From Pseudomonadota bacterium (GTDB lineage: Bacteria > Myxococcota_A > UBA9042 > GCA-2863065), in contig SXOX01000103.1 of the NCBI GenBank assembly GCA_005776585.1, forward strand, positions 1 to 64,000: a DNA stretch of 64,000 nt, written 5' to 3'. Each line of letters starts with the position of its first letter. Positions within the stretch are counted from its first letter, which is position 1. The notes beneath the pieces are model-generated. The model was not told the origin of the DNA. It made no database searches and saw nothing but the letters and a program-made list of their open reading frames with translations. This document shows, in pieces, positions 44,412 through 53,427 of this stretch. A program made the position numbers and the translations under genes.

Positions 44412-45260
44412 ATGGACAGGAACAACCCAGCATCACGACAACCACCGGGGCCCCCGCGTGGAGGGCCACCCGGTCGACACCTGCCGCCACCTCCAGGCGC
44501 GAGACGCGGCCCGGCCAAGTCGCGCGACGAGCTCAAGGAAGAAGAGAAGAAGAAGGCGCAGGACCTCGCGACGCGCACGGGCGTGCCGCTCTGGGGCGCC
44601 TACCGCATCGTCCGCGGTGAGACGTCGCTCGACCAGCTGCTGAAGTCGATCTTGCGGCGCGAGAAGTTCAAGAAGCTCCAGACCAAGGACGGGCTCGATC
44701 CCGATCTCGCCGGACACGTGAGCTCCGGCACGCTGCCGCTGTGGCGAGCGCATGCGCTCCAGGAGATGCGCAAGGTCGGGCGGGCCAAGTTCACCCGCGA
44801 CCGGCTCGAGACCTCGCTGCGCAACGGCACGCCGCTGGCGCTCTGGCGCTTCGGGCAAGACGACTGGGAGGTCGGGCGCATCATCAAAGCGCGTACTTAC
44901 GACGTCCTCTTTCACGTCGAGGGCCGCGAACCCGACCTCGTCTTCAAGCACGACCTCAAGATGGTCTGCGCTCCGGAGGACCTCGAGGCGGCGCGCAAGG
45001 CCTGTACCAAAGACGACAAGGTCGCTGGCGAGGGCCTCGGCGCCTCGCGCGATCGGAAGGAGCGCTTTCGTCCGACCGACGAGCAGCTGCTCGAGGCGCG
45101 CCAGAAGGGCCGAGCGCTCAAGTGGTACTTCCGCGATGGCACCATGGTGGCCGGCAAGATCTTCGCCTTCGGGCGCTGGGATCTCGACCTGGCCATCGGG
45201 ACGGGCGGCGCGACGCTGTTCTTCCACGCGCTGCACCCCGGGACCGCGAAGGCGTTTTAG
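44412..45260 (+). CDS. Protein with two Sm/Hfq-like segments
   Basis: A 282-residue protein. The N-terminal 50 residues are a basic, Pro/Gly-rich tail followed by a charged helix (RDELKEEEKKKAQDLATR). Two segments resemble the Sm fold of Hfq: about residues 133-181 (NGTPLALWRFGQDDWEVGRII, then VFKHDLKMV, like the Hfq YKHAIS turn) and about 234-280 (LKWYFRDGTMVAGKIFAFGRWDLDLAI, then LFFHALHPGTAKAF). This suggests an RNA-binding protein, but no characterised orthologue is recalled. The ATG at 44412 has a GGAGGG site; longer frames from 44352 or 44379 are possible. Confidence 0.55.
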   Translation: MDRNNPASRQPPGPPRGGPPGRHLPPPPGARRGPAKSRDELKEEEKKKAQDLATRTGVPLWGAYRIVRGETSLDQLLKSILRREKFKKLQTKDGLDPDLAGHVSSGTLPLWRAHALQEMRKVGRAKFTRDRLETSLRNGTPLALWRFGQDDWEVGRIIKARTYDVLFHVEGREPDLVFKHDLKMVCAPEDLEAARKACTKDDKVAGEGLGASRDRKERFRPTDEQLLEARQKGRALKWYFRDGTMVAGKIFAFGRWDLDLAIGTGGATLFFHALHPGTAKAF

Positions 45261-45316
45261 TCGTTTCGGCACCCGACGATTCCCCCTTGACGTCCGCCAT
45301 GGCCCCGCCTAGTTTC

Positions 45317-45345
45317 TGACCGGCGAGTCATTGACTCGGAGGTCA
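45317..45345. promoter_or_regulatory. 29-bp palindromic operator over the tetR ribosome-binding site
   Basis: The arms TGACCggCGAGTCA and TGACTCGgaGGTCA around a single T match at 12 of 14 positions, centred at 45331. The GGAGG of the tetR ribosome-binding site (45338-45342) lies in the right arm, 7 nt from the ATG. This placement is what is expected if the TetR protein represses its own gene and the downstream pump genes. Binding is inferred. Confidence 0.7.
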
Positions 45346-45348
45346 ATC

Positions 45349-45999
45349 ATGGCGCGTCCAGCAAATCCCAACCTTCAGGGCGCCCTCATCGAGGCCGGCC
45401 GCCTGGAGTTCGCGACCAAGGGGCTCGCCGAAGCGCGTATCGAGGACATCACGCGACGCGCGGGCGTCTCGAAGGGAGCGTTCTACCTCCACTTCGAGAG
45501 CAAGGAGGCGATGTTCGAGCACATCGCGCGCGACTTCGTCGACGGCCTGCTCCGCGTGATGAACTGCTTCGACTCGCTCCAGACGCTCGAGCCGCGTGAG
45601 CTCGTGCCGGCCATCCTCAACTGCGACGACCAAGTCTCCGAGTATCTCTGGGAGCACCGGCCCGCGCTCCGCATCGTGATGGAGGGGCTGCCTTCGACGG
45701 CGTGCTCCGGCCTCGGCGATCAGTTCGTGGGCGCGCTCGAGTCGTACATGCGCGCGACCATCGTTCGGCACAAGGAGACCATGGAGGTCTTCTCGCCGGA
45801 CACCGATCCCGACGTCGCCGCGCTGCTGCTCACCGGCGCCATCGTCATGTTCTGCCGGCGCATCGTGCGCTCCGACGACAAGCCCGACTTCCGCAAGAGT
45901 TCCATCGCGCTCCGTAAGATCCTCTACGGCGGCATGTTCCGTCCGGAGGTCGGCCGCGCGCTGCTCGACGCACTCCAGGCTCAAGAGGCTCACTCATGA
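45349..45999 (+). CDS. TetR-family transcriptional regulator
   Basis: A 216-residue regulator. The N-terminal helix-turn-helix reads LIEAGRLEFATKGLAEARIEDITRRAGVSKGAFYLHFESKEAMFEHIARDF, a textbook TetR signature; the C-terminal domain is the ligand-binding and dimer region. It begins the operon with the membrane-fusion protein and RND pump. The ATG has a GGAGGTC site inside a palindrome that is probably its own operator. Its stop overlaps the next ATG (ATGA). It probably represses the pump until a substrate binds. Confidence 0.95.
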   Translation: MARPANPNLQGALIEAGRLEFATKGLAEARIEDITRRAGVSKGAFYLHFESKEAMFEHIARDFVDGLLRVMNCFDSLQTLEPRELVPAILNCDDQVSEYLWEHRPALRIVMEGLPSTACSGLGDQFVGALESYMRATIVRHKETMEVFSPDTDPDVAALLLTGAIVMFCRRIVRSDDKPDFRKSSIALRKILYGGMFRPEVGRALLDALQAQEAHS

Positions 46000-47141
46000 T
46001 TCGCGTACTCAAGGTCCTCCTCGTCGTCGGCATCGTCGGCGCGGTCCTCACCGTATTCGGCATCGCGTTGGCCAAGAAGGTCGACGAGCGGCTCGAGAAG
46101 GTCGCGGCCGGAAAAGCCGAGGCCGAGGCCAATCACAAGGCCGCGCAGGTGGTCGTGCCGCCCGAGCTCGTCCAGGCCGAGGTCGTCCCGGCCGAGACCC
46201 GCATCCGCTTCACCGGGATGCTCGAGCCGTCGGCTGCCGTCGATCTCGCGTTCAAGCTACCGGGCCGTGTCACGGAGGTGCTCAAGAAGCGCGGCGATCC
46301 CGTCACGGCCGGCGAGGTGCTCGCCCGCATCGGCACGCGCGAGCTGGAGGCGCAGAAGGCGCAGGCAGAGGCGGCGCTGCGTCTGGTGAAGGCTCAGAAG
46401 TCCGTCGCGCAGGATGCCTGGGCGCGCACGAAGAAACTCAAGGACGCCGGCGTCGGCACCGAGCAGCAGCTGGAGATGGCGGCGGGGCAGCACACGGTCG
46501 CCTCGGCGGCGATCTCGCAGGCGGTCGCGGCCATCGACTCCGTCAAGGCCATGGAACCCGAGACGACGCTGCACGCGGCCATGGACGGCACGCTCGTGAC
46601 CGCGCCGACCTCCACGGGCTTCGTGGCCAACCCGATGGCGCCCATCTTTCGCATCGAGCGGCTCTCGGTGCTCAAGTTCGTCGGTCAGCTCACCGAGCGC
46701 GACGCCGTGCGCATCGCGCAGGGGACCACCGTCACGGTGACCGCCGAGTCCGGCCGCAAGGGCAAGGGCGAGGTCACCCTCATCCTCGGCAGCATCGATC
46801 CCATCACGCACCGTGTGCCCATCGAGGCCCGCATCGACAACGCCGACGGCGCGCTGTTCGCCAACGCCTTCGTCGACGCCGAGGTCGAGGCGCGGCCCCG
46901 CGACGGGCTCGCGACCTGGCTCGCGCTGCCGCTCACGGCGTTGCTCACGGGGGACGAGCCGGCGGTGCTGGTCGTGAGCGCCGATGACAAGCTCGAGCGG
47001 CGCAACGTCAAGGTGGCTGAGAGCCACAGCGGTCGCCTGTTCCTCATCAGCGGCGTCACGCCAGCCGAGCGCGTCGTGCGCACGCCGGGCACCCAGTGGC
47101 GCGATGGGGACACGCTCCCGAAGCCGCAGGCCGCCAACTAG
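45996..47141 (+). CDS. RND-type periplasmic adaptor (membrane fusion) subunit
   Basis: A 381-residue HlyD/AcrA-type adaptor. It has an N-terminal membrane anchor (LKVLLVVGIVGAVLTVFGIAL), a barrel-sandwich/lipoyl region (FTGMLEPSAAVDLAFKLPGRVTEV, then KRGDPVTAGEVLARI), a coiled-coil hairpin (LEAQKAQAEAALRLVKAQKS, later VGTEQQLEMAAGQH) and beta-barrel and membrane-proximal domains (LILGSIDPITHRVPIEARI). It couples the inner-membrane RND pump to the outer-membrane channel. Its ATG overlaps the tetR stop (ATGA); the pump gene starts 6 nt downstream. Confidence 0.93.
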   Translation: MIRVLKVLLVVGIVGAVLTVFGIALAKKVDERLEKVAAGKAEAEANHKAAQVVVPPELVQAEVVPAETRIRFTGMLEPSAAVDLAFKLPGRVTEVLKKRGDPVTAGEVLARIGTRELEAQKAQAEAALRLVKAQKSVAQDAWARTKKLKDAGVGTEQQLEMAAGQHTVASAAISQAVAAIDSVKAMEPETTLHAAMDGTLVTAPTSTGFVANPMAPIFRIERLSVLKFVGQLTERDAVRIAQGTTVTVTAESGRKGKGEVTLILGSIDPITHRVPIEARIDNADGALFANAFVDAEVEARPRDGLATWLALPLTALLTGDEPAVLVVSADDKLERRNVKVAESHSGRLFLISGVTPAERVVRTPGTQWRDGDTLPKPQAAN

Positions 47142-47147
47142 CGCGCC

Positions 47148-50100
47148 ATGTCACTCACAGAGACCGCCATTCGCCGTCCCGTCTTTACGACGGTCATCAT
47201 GCTCGCGCTCATGGTCATGGGCGGGCTGAGCTTCAAGAACCTCGGCACCGACCTGTTCCCGAACGTGAACTTCCCGGTCGTGACCATCACCACGGTCTAC
47301 CCGGGCGCGTCGCCGGCCGAGGTCGAGAGCCAGGTCTCGAAGAAGCTCGAAGACGCTGTCTCGGGAATCGAGGGCCTCGACTTCGTGCGCAGTTGGTCGC
47401 GGGAGTCGATGTCGACCGTCCTGGTCGTCTTCAAGCTCTCCGTCGACATCGAGCAGGCCGCGACCGACGTGCGCGAGCGCGTGGCGCTCTTTCGGGCGCA
47501 GCTGCCGAGTGACGTGCGCGAGCCGACCATCAAGCGCGTGGACGTCTCTGCCGCGCCGGTCATGGTGTTCGTGGCCGAGGGCTCCGGCATGACCGACGAC
47601 CGGGTCAAGGACATCACGGAGAACCAGGTCAAGCCGGTGCTCGAGCGCGTGCCCGGCGTGGCGGCCATCAACGTGGTGGGCGGCAAGGATCGCGAGGTCG
47701 AGGTGCTCATCGACCGCGACGCGCTGGATCGGCTCGGCGTGCCGCTGACGGCCGTGGCCGACAAGCTTCGCGCCGAGAACCTGTCGATGCCGACGGGCCA
47801 CTTCGATGATGGCCCGCAAGAGGTGTCCGTTCGGCTCCGTGGCGATCTCGCCAAGTCGAGCGAGGTGGGCGACATCGTCGTCTACACCACCCCCAAGGGC
47901 ACCCAGATCAAGCTGAGCGAGATCGCGACCGTCAAGGACGGCTTTGCCGAGTCGCGGACCAAGATCCGGGCCAATGGCAAAGACGGCGTGGCCTTCGAGG
48001 TCCAAAAGCAGGCGGGCGAGAACACCGTCGACGTGTGCAAGCGCGTCGCGGCCCGTATCGCAGAGTTGCAGAAGGGCGAGCTACCCAAGGGCTATTCGAT
48101 TCGCGAGATCATCGATACCAAGATCTTCATCGAGGAGAACACCGCCCAGGTCGAGGAGGCCATCGTCTTCGGCGGCGCCATGGCCATCCTCATCATCTTC
48201 CTGTTCATGCTGGACTGGCGGTCGACCTTCATCTCGGCGCTGGCGCTGCCGACCTCGGTCATCGGCACCTTCTGGATGCTCGACCTGCTCGGCTACACCC
48301 TCAACATGATGACCCTGATGGGCTTGTCGCTCGCGATTGGCCTGCTCATCGACGACGCGGTCGTCGTCCGAGAGAACATCTATCGCCACCTGGAGATGGG
48401 CAAAGAGCCCAAGGTCGCCGCGCTCGAGGGCACCCGCGAGATCGCGCTCGCAGTCATGGCCACGACCTTCACCGTCGTCGCCGTCTTCATCCCGGTCGCG
48501 TTCATGAAGGGCGTGGTGGGTCAGTTCTTCAAGCAGTTCGGCTTTACGATGTCGGCGGCCGTGCTGCTCTCGCTCTTCGTCGCCTTCACGCTCGATCCGA
48601 TGTTGTCGGCAAAGCTCGCGGTCAAAGTCGAGCACGGTCGCAAGCGATTTGTGCTCATCCGCTTTGCGGAGTGGGTCCATCAGCTCATCGAGGACACCTA
48701 CATGGTGATCCTGCGCTTTGCGACGCGCTTTCGGCTCGTGACCGTGCTGCTGGCGGTGGGCACCTACATGGGCTCGCTCGAGCTCGTGAAGCTCATGGGG
48801 TCGGACTTCGTGGCTCCAGAGGATCGCGCCCAGTTCATGGTGACCATCGAGCTCCCGCCGGGTACCTCGCTCACCGAGACGGGGCGTCGGCTCCTGCCCG
48901 CGGAGACGAAGCTGTTGGCCAACCCCAACATCACGGTGCTCTACTCCAAGCTCGGGCCGAACACCGAGGTCAACAAGGCGCAGTGGCGCGTCGTGGCCGT
49001 GCCGAAGAACGAGCGCAAGCAGACGCAGGCGCAGATTCAAGACGAGACCCGCGAGGTGCTCAAGTCCGTGCTGCCGGACGCCAAGGTGGCCGTCACGCCG
49101 CCTGCGTTCGTCGAGGGCATGGAGGAGGGCCCGCCGCTCCAGATTCAGATTCGTGGCACAGACACCGTGCGGCTCGAGAAGAACGCGCTGGCCATTGAGA
49201 AGATGGTCCGCTCGGTCTCCGGCGTCGGCGACATCAAGCTCGACTACGCGCCGGGCCGACCGGAGCACCTCCTGGAGGTCGATCGCAAGAAAGCGGCGGA
49301 GCTCGGCGTGCCGGTCTTGGTCGTGGCACGCACGCTGCGCGCGGCTCTCGAGGGCGAAGAGGTCGGCAAGCTCCGGCAGGAGCAGGGCTCCAGTCGGGAG
49401 GTCAAGATTCGCGTGCGGCTAGAGGAGCCCGATCGCACCTCGGTGGAGAAGCTCGGGCGCGTGCTGGTCCCCACCGCGCGCGGGCCGGTGCCGCTGCGCG
49501 ACCTGGTCACCACCGCGCCGGCGGCGGGGCCGCAGGTCATCGATCGTCAGGATCGCACCCGGCAAATCGTGGTCTCGGCCGTGCCCACGACGCGCTCGCT
49601 CGGCGAGATCCTCAAGGACATCGAGCCGCAGCTCGAGGCCTTCGACTGGGGTCCGGGCGGGTACTATCGGCTCGAAGGCCAGGTCAAGCAGATGCGCGAG
49701 ACGTTCGACGCGCTCGGGCTGGCGCTCGGCCTGGCGGTGCTCTTCATCTTCCTCATCCTCGCCGCGCAGTTCGAGTCGTTCATCCACCCGCTGACCATCA
49801 TGCTCTCGCTGCCACTGGCGTTCGTCGGCGCCTTCGTGGCGCTATTTCTGACCGACAACTCGCTCTCCATGGGCTCGAACATCGGGATCATCCTGCTCAT
49901 GGGCCTCGTGACGAAGAACGCCATCCTGCTCGTCGATGCCGCGTTGGAGAACCAACGCCATGGGCTCGAGCCGCGCGAGGCCGTGCTCGACGCGGGGCGG
50001 CGCCGGCTGCGGCCCATCCTGATGACCTCGGCGGCCATGATCCTCGGCATGCTCCCGACCGCGCTGTCGAACGGACCGGGCTCCGAGTTTCGCAGCCCCA

Positions 50101-51680
50101 TGGCCCTCGCCGTCATCGGCGGGGTCGTGACCTCGACGCTGCTCACGCTCGTGGTGGTTCCAGCCGTGTTCTTGTGGTTCGACAAGCTGCGCCGGCTCCC
50201 GGGGGGAATTGGCCGATTCTTTCGTCGCCTCTTTGGGCGTCGCGCCAAGCCTGCGCCGGTGTCTGAGCCCGTGCTGCCGGCTGAGCCCGCCCTGCCCGCC
50301 GATCCCGCAGCGGCGACGCAGATCCTCCCGACCGCGCTCGTCGTGCTGTTCGCGCTCTGTGTCGGCTGGGCCGCGCCCGCCGGCGCCGCGGAGCCGCTCA
50401 CGCTCGACCAGGCGACCGCGCGCGCGTTGGAGAAGAGCCCGGACCTCGTCGCGATGCGCGCGCGCCTTGCCGAGGCCGACATGCAGCGCAAGCGCGTGCT
50501 GACGGCGTGGTTGCCGGACGTGAAGCTGATTGGCAGCTACACGCACAACTCCGACGAGGCGTCCTTCGATACGTCGAGCTTCGTGACCGGGTTTCTGGGG
50601 CTGCTGCCGCAGCAAATCAAAGATCTCGTCAAGATCGACCCGTCGCAGCTCCCGCCGCCGACGATCATCCAGAAGAAGGACACCTTCGGGGCCGTGCTCA
50701 CGCTCGACCAGACCCTCTTTGCGTATGCGCCCATCGCGCTCATGAAGGCCACGAAGCTCGGGCTCACGGCGCAGGAGCAGGGTCAGGACGTCGTGCGGCG
50801 TGAGATCGCCTATCGCGTCGCCGAGGTGTTCTACGCCGTCTCGGGCCTCGATCGCCTGATCGCTGCCGCCAAGCGCGCGGCGTGGCTCGCCGACGAGCGC
50901 ATCAAGCAGGCGGACCTCAAGCGCGAGGCGGGGGGGGACAACGCGCTGTCCCTCGTGCGGGCCAAGCTCGAGCGCACGCGCGCCGACCAGGATCTGCTCC
51001 GCGCCGAGCAGGGGCGCCGGCAGCTCCTCAGCGTGCTGGGCGTGCTGCTCGACGACGCTCCGCCCGAGGTGCTCGTTCCGCCCCCGACGCTCGATGCGCC
51101 CTCGGACAGCCTGGACGCGCTGTTCACCCGCGCCGTCGCCGAGCGCGCCGACCTGACGGCCCGCCGAGCCGGACTCGCCGCTCAAAAGGCGCTCGTGCAC
51201 GAGGCCGAGTGGCGCTGGCTGCCGCTGCTCACGGCCAACGCCTGGGCGCGCTACTCCGACACGGCGGGCTTCACCGGCGAGAATTGGTCGTGGGCCATCA
51301 CGCTCAACCTCGTCGTGCCGCTCTTCGATCGCGGGACCCGCTACGCCGACATGAGCGAGCGCCGCGCCCGCCTGACGGTCATGGAGGCCGACATCGCCAC
51401 CGAGGAGCATCGCATCCGCGCCGGCGTGCGCCAGGCCGCGCTGGAGGTCGACAACGCCAAGGCCGCGCTGGTCACCGCCGAAGCGCAGACGCGCCTCGCC
51501 AAGGAGACGAAGGACATCGTCGATAAGGCGCGCGCGGCCGGCGCGCTGACCAGCCTGGAGGTGTCGGAGGCCGACGCGAACGTGCGCATGGCCGAAGAGA
51601 ACGAGGCGAACCTCCGGATGCGGCTGGAGCTGGCGGTGCTCGGGCTGCGTCACGCGACGGGCATGGTGCGCGCCAGGTAG
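47148..51680 (+). CDS. RND efflux pump fused to TolC-like outer-membrane channel
   Basis: A single 1,510-residue frame. Residues 1-1030 are a full HAE1/AcrB-type RND transporter: N-terminal RRPVFTTVIMLALMVMGGLSF; the TM4 proton-relay aspartates at 402-403 in GLLIDDAVVVREN; Lys923 in MGLVTKNAILLVDAA. A Pro/Ala-rich linker (1031-1058) leads to a second signal-like segment (ILPTALVVLFALCVGWAAPAGA), then a TolC/OEP-like domain of about 425 residues (LTLDQATARALEKSPDLVAMRARL, later ALVTAEAQTRLAKETKDIVDKA). No stop codon or ATG lies in the linker, so the sequence predicts one polypeptide; cleavage after the second signal is possible. It is the third gene of the tetR-adaptor operon. Confidence 0.85.
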   Translation: MSLTETAIRRPVFTTVIMLALMVMGGLSFKNLGTDLFPNVNFPVVTITTVYPGASPAEVESQVSKKLEDAVSGIEGLDFVRSWSRESMSTVLVVFKLSVDIEQAATDVRERVALFRAQLPSDVREPTIKRVDVSAAPVMVFVAEGSGMTDDRVKDITENQVKPVLERVPGVAAINVVGGKDREVEVLIDRDALDRLGVPLTAVADKLRAENLSMPTGHFDDGPQEVSVRLRGDLAKSSEVGDIVVYTTPKGTQIKLSEIATVKDGFAESRTKIRANGKDGVAFEVQKQAGENTVDVCKRVAARIAELQKGELPKGYSIREIIDTKIFIEENTAQVEEAIVFGGAMAILIIFLFMLDWRSTFISALALPTSVIGTFWMLDLLGYTLNMMTLMGLSLAIGLLIDDAVVVRENIYRHLEMGKEPKVAALEGTREIALAVMATTFTVVAVFIPVAFMKGVVGQFFKQFGFTMSAAVLLSLFVAFTLDPMLSAKLAVKVEHGRKRFVLIRFAEWVHQLIEDTYMVILRFATRFRLVTVLLAVGTYMGSLELVKLMGSDFVAPEDRAQFMVTIELPPGTSLTETGRRLLPAETKLLANPNITVLYSKLGPNTEVNKAQWRVVAVPKNERKQTQAQIQDETREVLKSVLPDAKVAVTPPAFVEGMEEGPPLQIQIRGTDTVRLEKNALAIEKMVRSVSGVGDIKLDYAPGRPEHLLEVDRKKAAELGVPVLVVARTLRAALEGEEVGKLRQEQGSSREVKIRVRLEEPDRTSVEKLGRVLVPTARGPVPLRDLVTTAPAAGPQVIDRQDRTRQIVVSAVPTTRSLGEILKDIEPQLEAFDWGPGGYYRLEGQVKQMRETFDALGLALGLAVLFIFLILAAQFESFIHPLTIMLSLPLAFVGAFVALFLTDNSLSMGSNIGIILLMGLVTKNAILLVDAALENQRHGLEPREAVLDAGRRRLRPILMTSAAMILGMLPTALSNGPGSEFRSPMALAVIGGVVTSTLLTLVVVPAVFLWFDKLRRLPGGIGRFFRRLFGRRAKPAPVSEPVLPAEPALPADPAAATQILPTALVVLFALCVGWAAPAGAAEPLTLDQATARALEKSPDLVAMRARLAEADMQRKRVLTAWLPDVKLIGSYTHNSDEASFDTSSFVTGFLGLLPQQIKDLVKIDPSQLPPPTIIQKKDTFGAVLTLDQTLFAYAPIALMKATKLGLTAQEQGQDVVRREIAYRVAEVFYAVSGLDRLIAAAKRAAWLADERIKQADLKREAGGDNALSLVRAKLERTRADQDLLRAEQGRRQLLSVLGVLLDDAPPEVLVPPPTLDAPSDSLDALFTRAVAERADLTARRAGLAAQKALVHEAEWRWLPLLTANAWARYSDTAGFTGENWSWAITLNLVVPLFDRGTRYADMSERRARLTVMEADIATEEHRIRAGVRQAALEVDNAKAALVTAEAQTRLAKETKDIVDKARAAGALTSLEVSEADANVRMAEENEANLRMRLELAVLGLRHATGMVRAR

Positions 51681-51708
51681 TGCCCCATTCTGGGGCCTTT
51701 CTGCGGCC

Positions 51709-52125
51709 TCACACGGTGAACAGGTTCTCGAAGGGTCGGTGGCGCTTCCATCGATAGGCACTGAAGTCGCGCTCGTCGGTCGAGAGGATCCTGCCGGTTC
51801 CGAGCTTCTCCGCCGCGACCACCAGTGAGGCATCGGCGAGGTCCATGGGGAGATCGCGGTACTGGTCGACTAGGTCGGCCATGCGCTCCAGATCGCGCGC
51901 CGCCAGATCGAGCACCGAGGCGGCACCCGCGCGAATCGATCGCAGAAAGCTGGACTCGGCGTCCGGGCCGAGACGGTCGACCAAGAAGTAGCAGACCTCG
52001 GTCATGACCGGCCAGGTGGTGACCCAGGGCTCCCGAAAGCGGGTCGCCGTGGCGAGCGCCGTCTGGTGCAGGTTGTCCCGCCGGCTGGCCAGCGCGACGA
52101 AGAAGCCACTGTCGACCAGGATCAC
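51709..52125 (-). CDS. vapC: PIN-domain toxin, VapC-like (module 3)
   Basis: A 138-residue PIN protein. MILVDSGFFVALASRRDNLHQ (first Asp at residue 5), TTWPVMTEVCYFLVDRLG with Glu, MDLADASLVVAAEKLGT and ILSTDERDFSAYRWKRHRPF with Asp complete the pattern of the VapC family. This is a predicted endoribonuclease. It overlaps the antitoxin stop by 4 bp (ATGA). Gene order is antitoxin then toxin, as in the other two modules. Confidence 0.92.
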   Translation of the reverse strand: MILVDSGFFVALASRRDNLHQTALATATRFREPWVTTWPVMTEVCYFLVDRLGPDAESSFLRSIRAGAASVLDLAARDLERMADLVDQYRDLPMDLADASLVVAAEKLGTGRILSTDERDFSAYRWKRHRPFENLFTV

Positions 52126-52376
52126 GCCTTGTCCGTCAACCGGGCACGCACGCGCTCCTTGACTCGAGACGCGCCGTCCTCGACTCCGTCACCACAGCCG
52201 ACGAACCCATGGCGCGTGAAGATGGCCAGTGCGTCGTCGCGCTCCTCCACGGCGTCGCACACCTGTGTCAGTCCGCGGCGAACGAGATCGGTCACGCTCA
52301 ACCCGGTGCGGCGCTGTACCGCTTCGACCCGCGATGCCAGTTGGTCGTCGATGCGGGCGTTGATGCGGGTCGCCAT
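52122..52376 (-). CDS. vapB: Ribbon-helix-helix antitoxin, VapB-like (module 3)
   Basis: An 84-residue protein. MATRINARIDDQLASRVEAVQRRTGLSVTDLVRRGL is a CopG/RHH-type DNA-binding N-terminus; the rest is a helical tail that would bind the toxin. The start at 52376 was chosen because it gives the conserved short N-terminus. A perfect inverted repeat, TGACAG-8-CTGTCA at 52392-52411, lies immediately upstream on the minus strand. Confidence 0.88.
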   Translation of the reverse strand: MATRINARIDDQLASRVEAVQRRTGLSVTDLVRRGLTQVCDAVEERDDALAIFTRHGFVGCGDGVEDGASRVKERVRARLTDKA

Positions 52377-52391
52377 GGCAGACAAGCTGTA

Positions 52392-52411
52392 TGACAGAGC
52401 GCCCGCTGTCA
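52392..52411. promoter_or_regulatory. Inverted repeat upstream of VapB module 3, candidate operator
   Basis: TGACAG (52392-52397) and CTGTCA (52406-52411) form a perfect inverted repeat. On the minus strand the outer arm is part of a TTGACA -35-like hexamer (52407-52412), with a weak -10 around 52386-52391. Repression by the VapB-VapC complex would fit the position. The promoter call itself is weak. Confidence 0.4.
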
Positions 52412-52514
52412 AGCGGCCCGCCCTGCTGTCGATTGTCCCGCGGAGTGACCTGTTGCGCTGCCGTGCGCCCCGGCCGCATACTCCACGGATGCCGATGCCC
52501 CCCGGAGGTCGCCC

Positions 52515-53357
52515 GTGACGTTTCGCCCGCTGCTCGTGGCTCTGTTCTGCCTCAGCTCGACCCTCGCTGCGGCGCAGACCGCGCAGGTCGACCGCCCGCG
52601 GCCCGGCATCGCGATTCAGCTCCGCTTCGATCCCGGTGTGCCCATCGAACAGCCCGACGCGTTCACCCTGCTGCGCACGGAGCTCTACGGCCAGTACCAT
52701 CACGGCGGCTCGGGCTTTGGTGCCTATGCCTCCATCCCGATTCTGTCGGCCATTCCAAAGAAGGCCGCGTCTACGACGACCATCGGCAACGTGGAGGTCG
52801 GCGGCTTCAAGACCTTCAGCTTCGGCGTGGCCTCGCTCACCTTGCGTTTCGGGGTCGCGCTGCCGACCTACCGGCCCTCGACGGTCGAGCAGCTCTTCAC
52901 CACCATCGGAGGGGGCTTCGGCCGGCTCACCGACGTCGTGCAAGTGGCGCCGTACACGACGGCCGTTCGGCTCGCCGTCTCACCTCGGATTCAGATCCCC
53001 TACTTCTTTGCCCAGATCGACGTGGGCTTCGACGTGACGATCACCGAGAGCGCAACCATCAGCCTGGGGAGCCGCAAGCTCGACCTCAAGGGGAGCGTGG
53101 GTGGCTACTTCCGCGCGAACCTGGCGCTCGGTGCGCGCGTCTCGATTGTGTCGCTGGCGCTCGAGCTCGTGAACATCGCCAACATCCGCTCGGACCTGGA
53201 CGCGACCATCGCCGAGCGGTTTCTGCATTCTCTCGGCGGCACGCTGGCGGTCCATGCCCCGTATGTGCATCCGTTCTTTGGAGTCTACACGCCGCTCGAC
53301 GAAGGGCTCCGAGGAAACGTGATCTTTCTTTCCGCGGGCATCGAGGGCGTGCTGTAG
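52515..53357 (+). CDS. Outer-membrane beta-barrel-like protein
   Basis: A 280-residue exported protein. A GTG start with a GGAGGTC site gives signal peptide MTFRPLLVALFCLSSTLAAAQ. The mature part is a series of amphipathic strands (LRTELYGQYHHGGSGFGAYAS, VASLTLRFGVALPTY, VGGYFRANLALGARVSIVSLALELV) ending in a hydrophobic strand (GNVIFLSAGIEGVL), fitting a small outer-membrane barrel. The family is not recognised. It is convergent with the lipoprotein gene ending at 53428. Confidence 0.65.
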   Translation: MTFRPLLVALFCLSSTLAAAQTAQVDRPRPGIAIQLRFDPGVPIEQPDAFTLLRTELYGQYHHGGSGFGAYASIPILSAIPKKAASTTTIGNVEVGGFKTFSFGVASLTLRFGVALPTYRPSTVEQLFTTIGGGFGRLTDVVQVAPYTTAVRLAVSPRIQIPYFFAQIDVGFDVTITESATISLGSRKLDLKGSVGGYFRANLALGARVSIVSLALELVNIANIRSDLDATIAERFLHSLGGTLAVHAPYVHPFFGVYTPLDEGLRGNVIFLSAGIEGVL

Positions 53358-53427
53358 CGGCCGACCTACTCAAACGCCAAGAGCCCGAGGTTCGTGTGAA
53401 CCTCAGGCCCCTGGGACTCTGGCTCGT

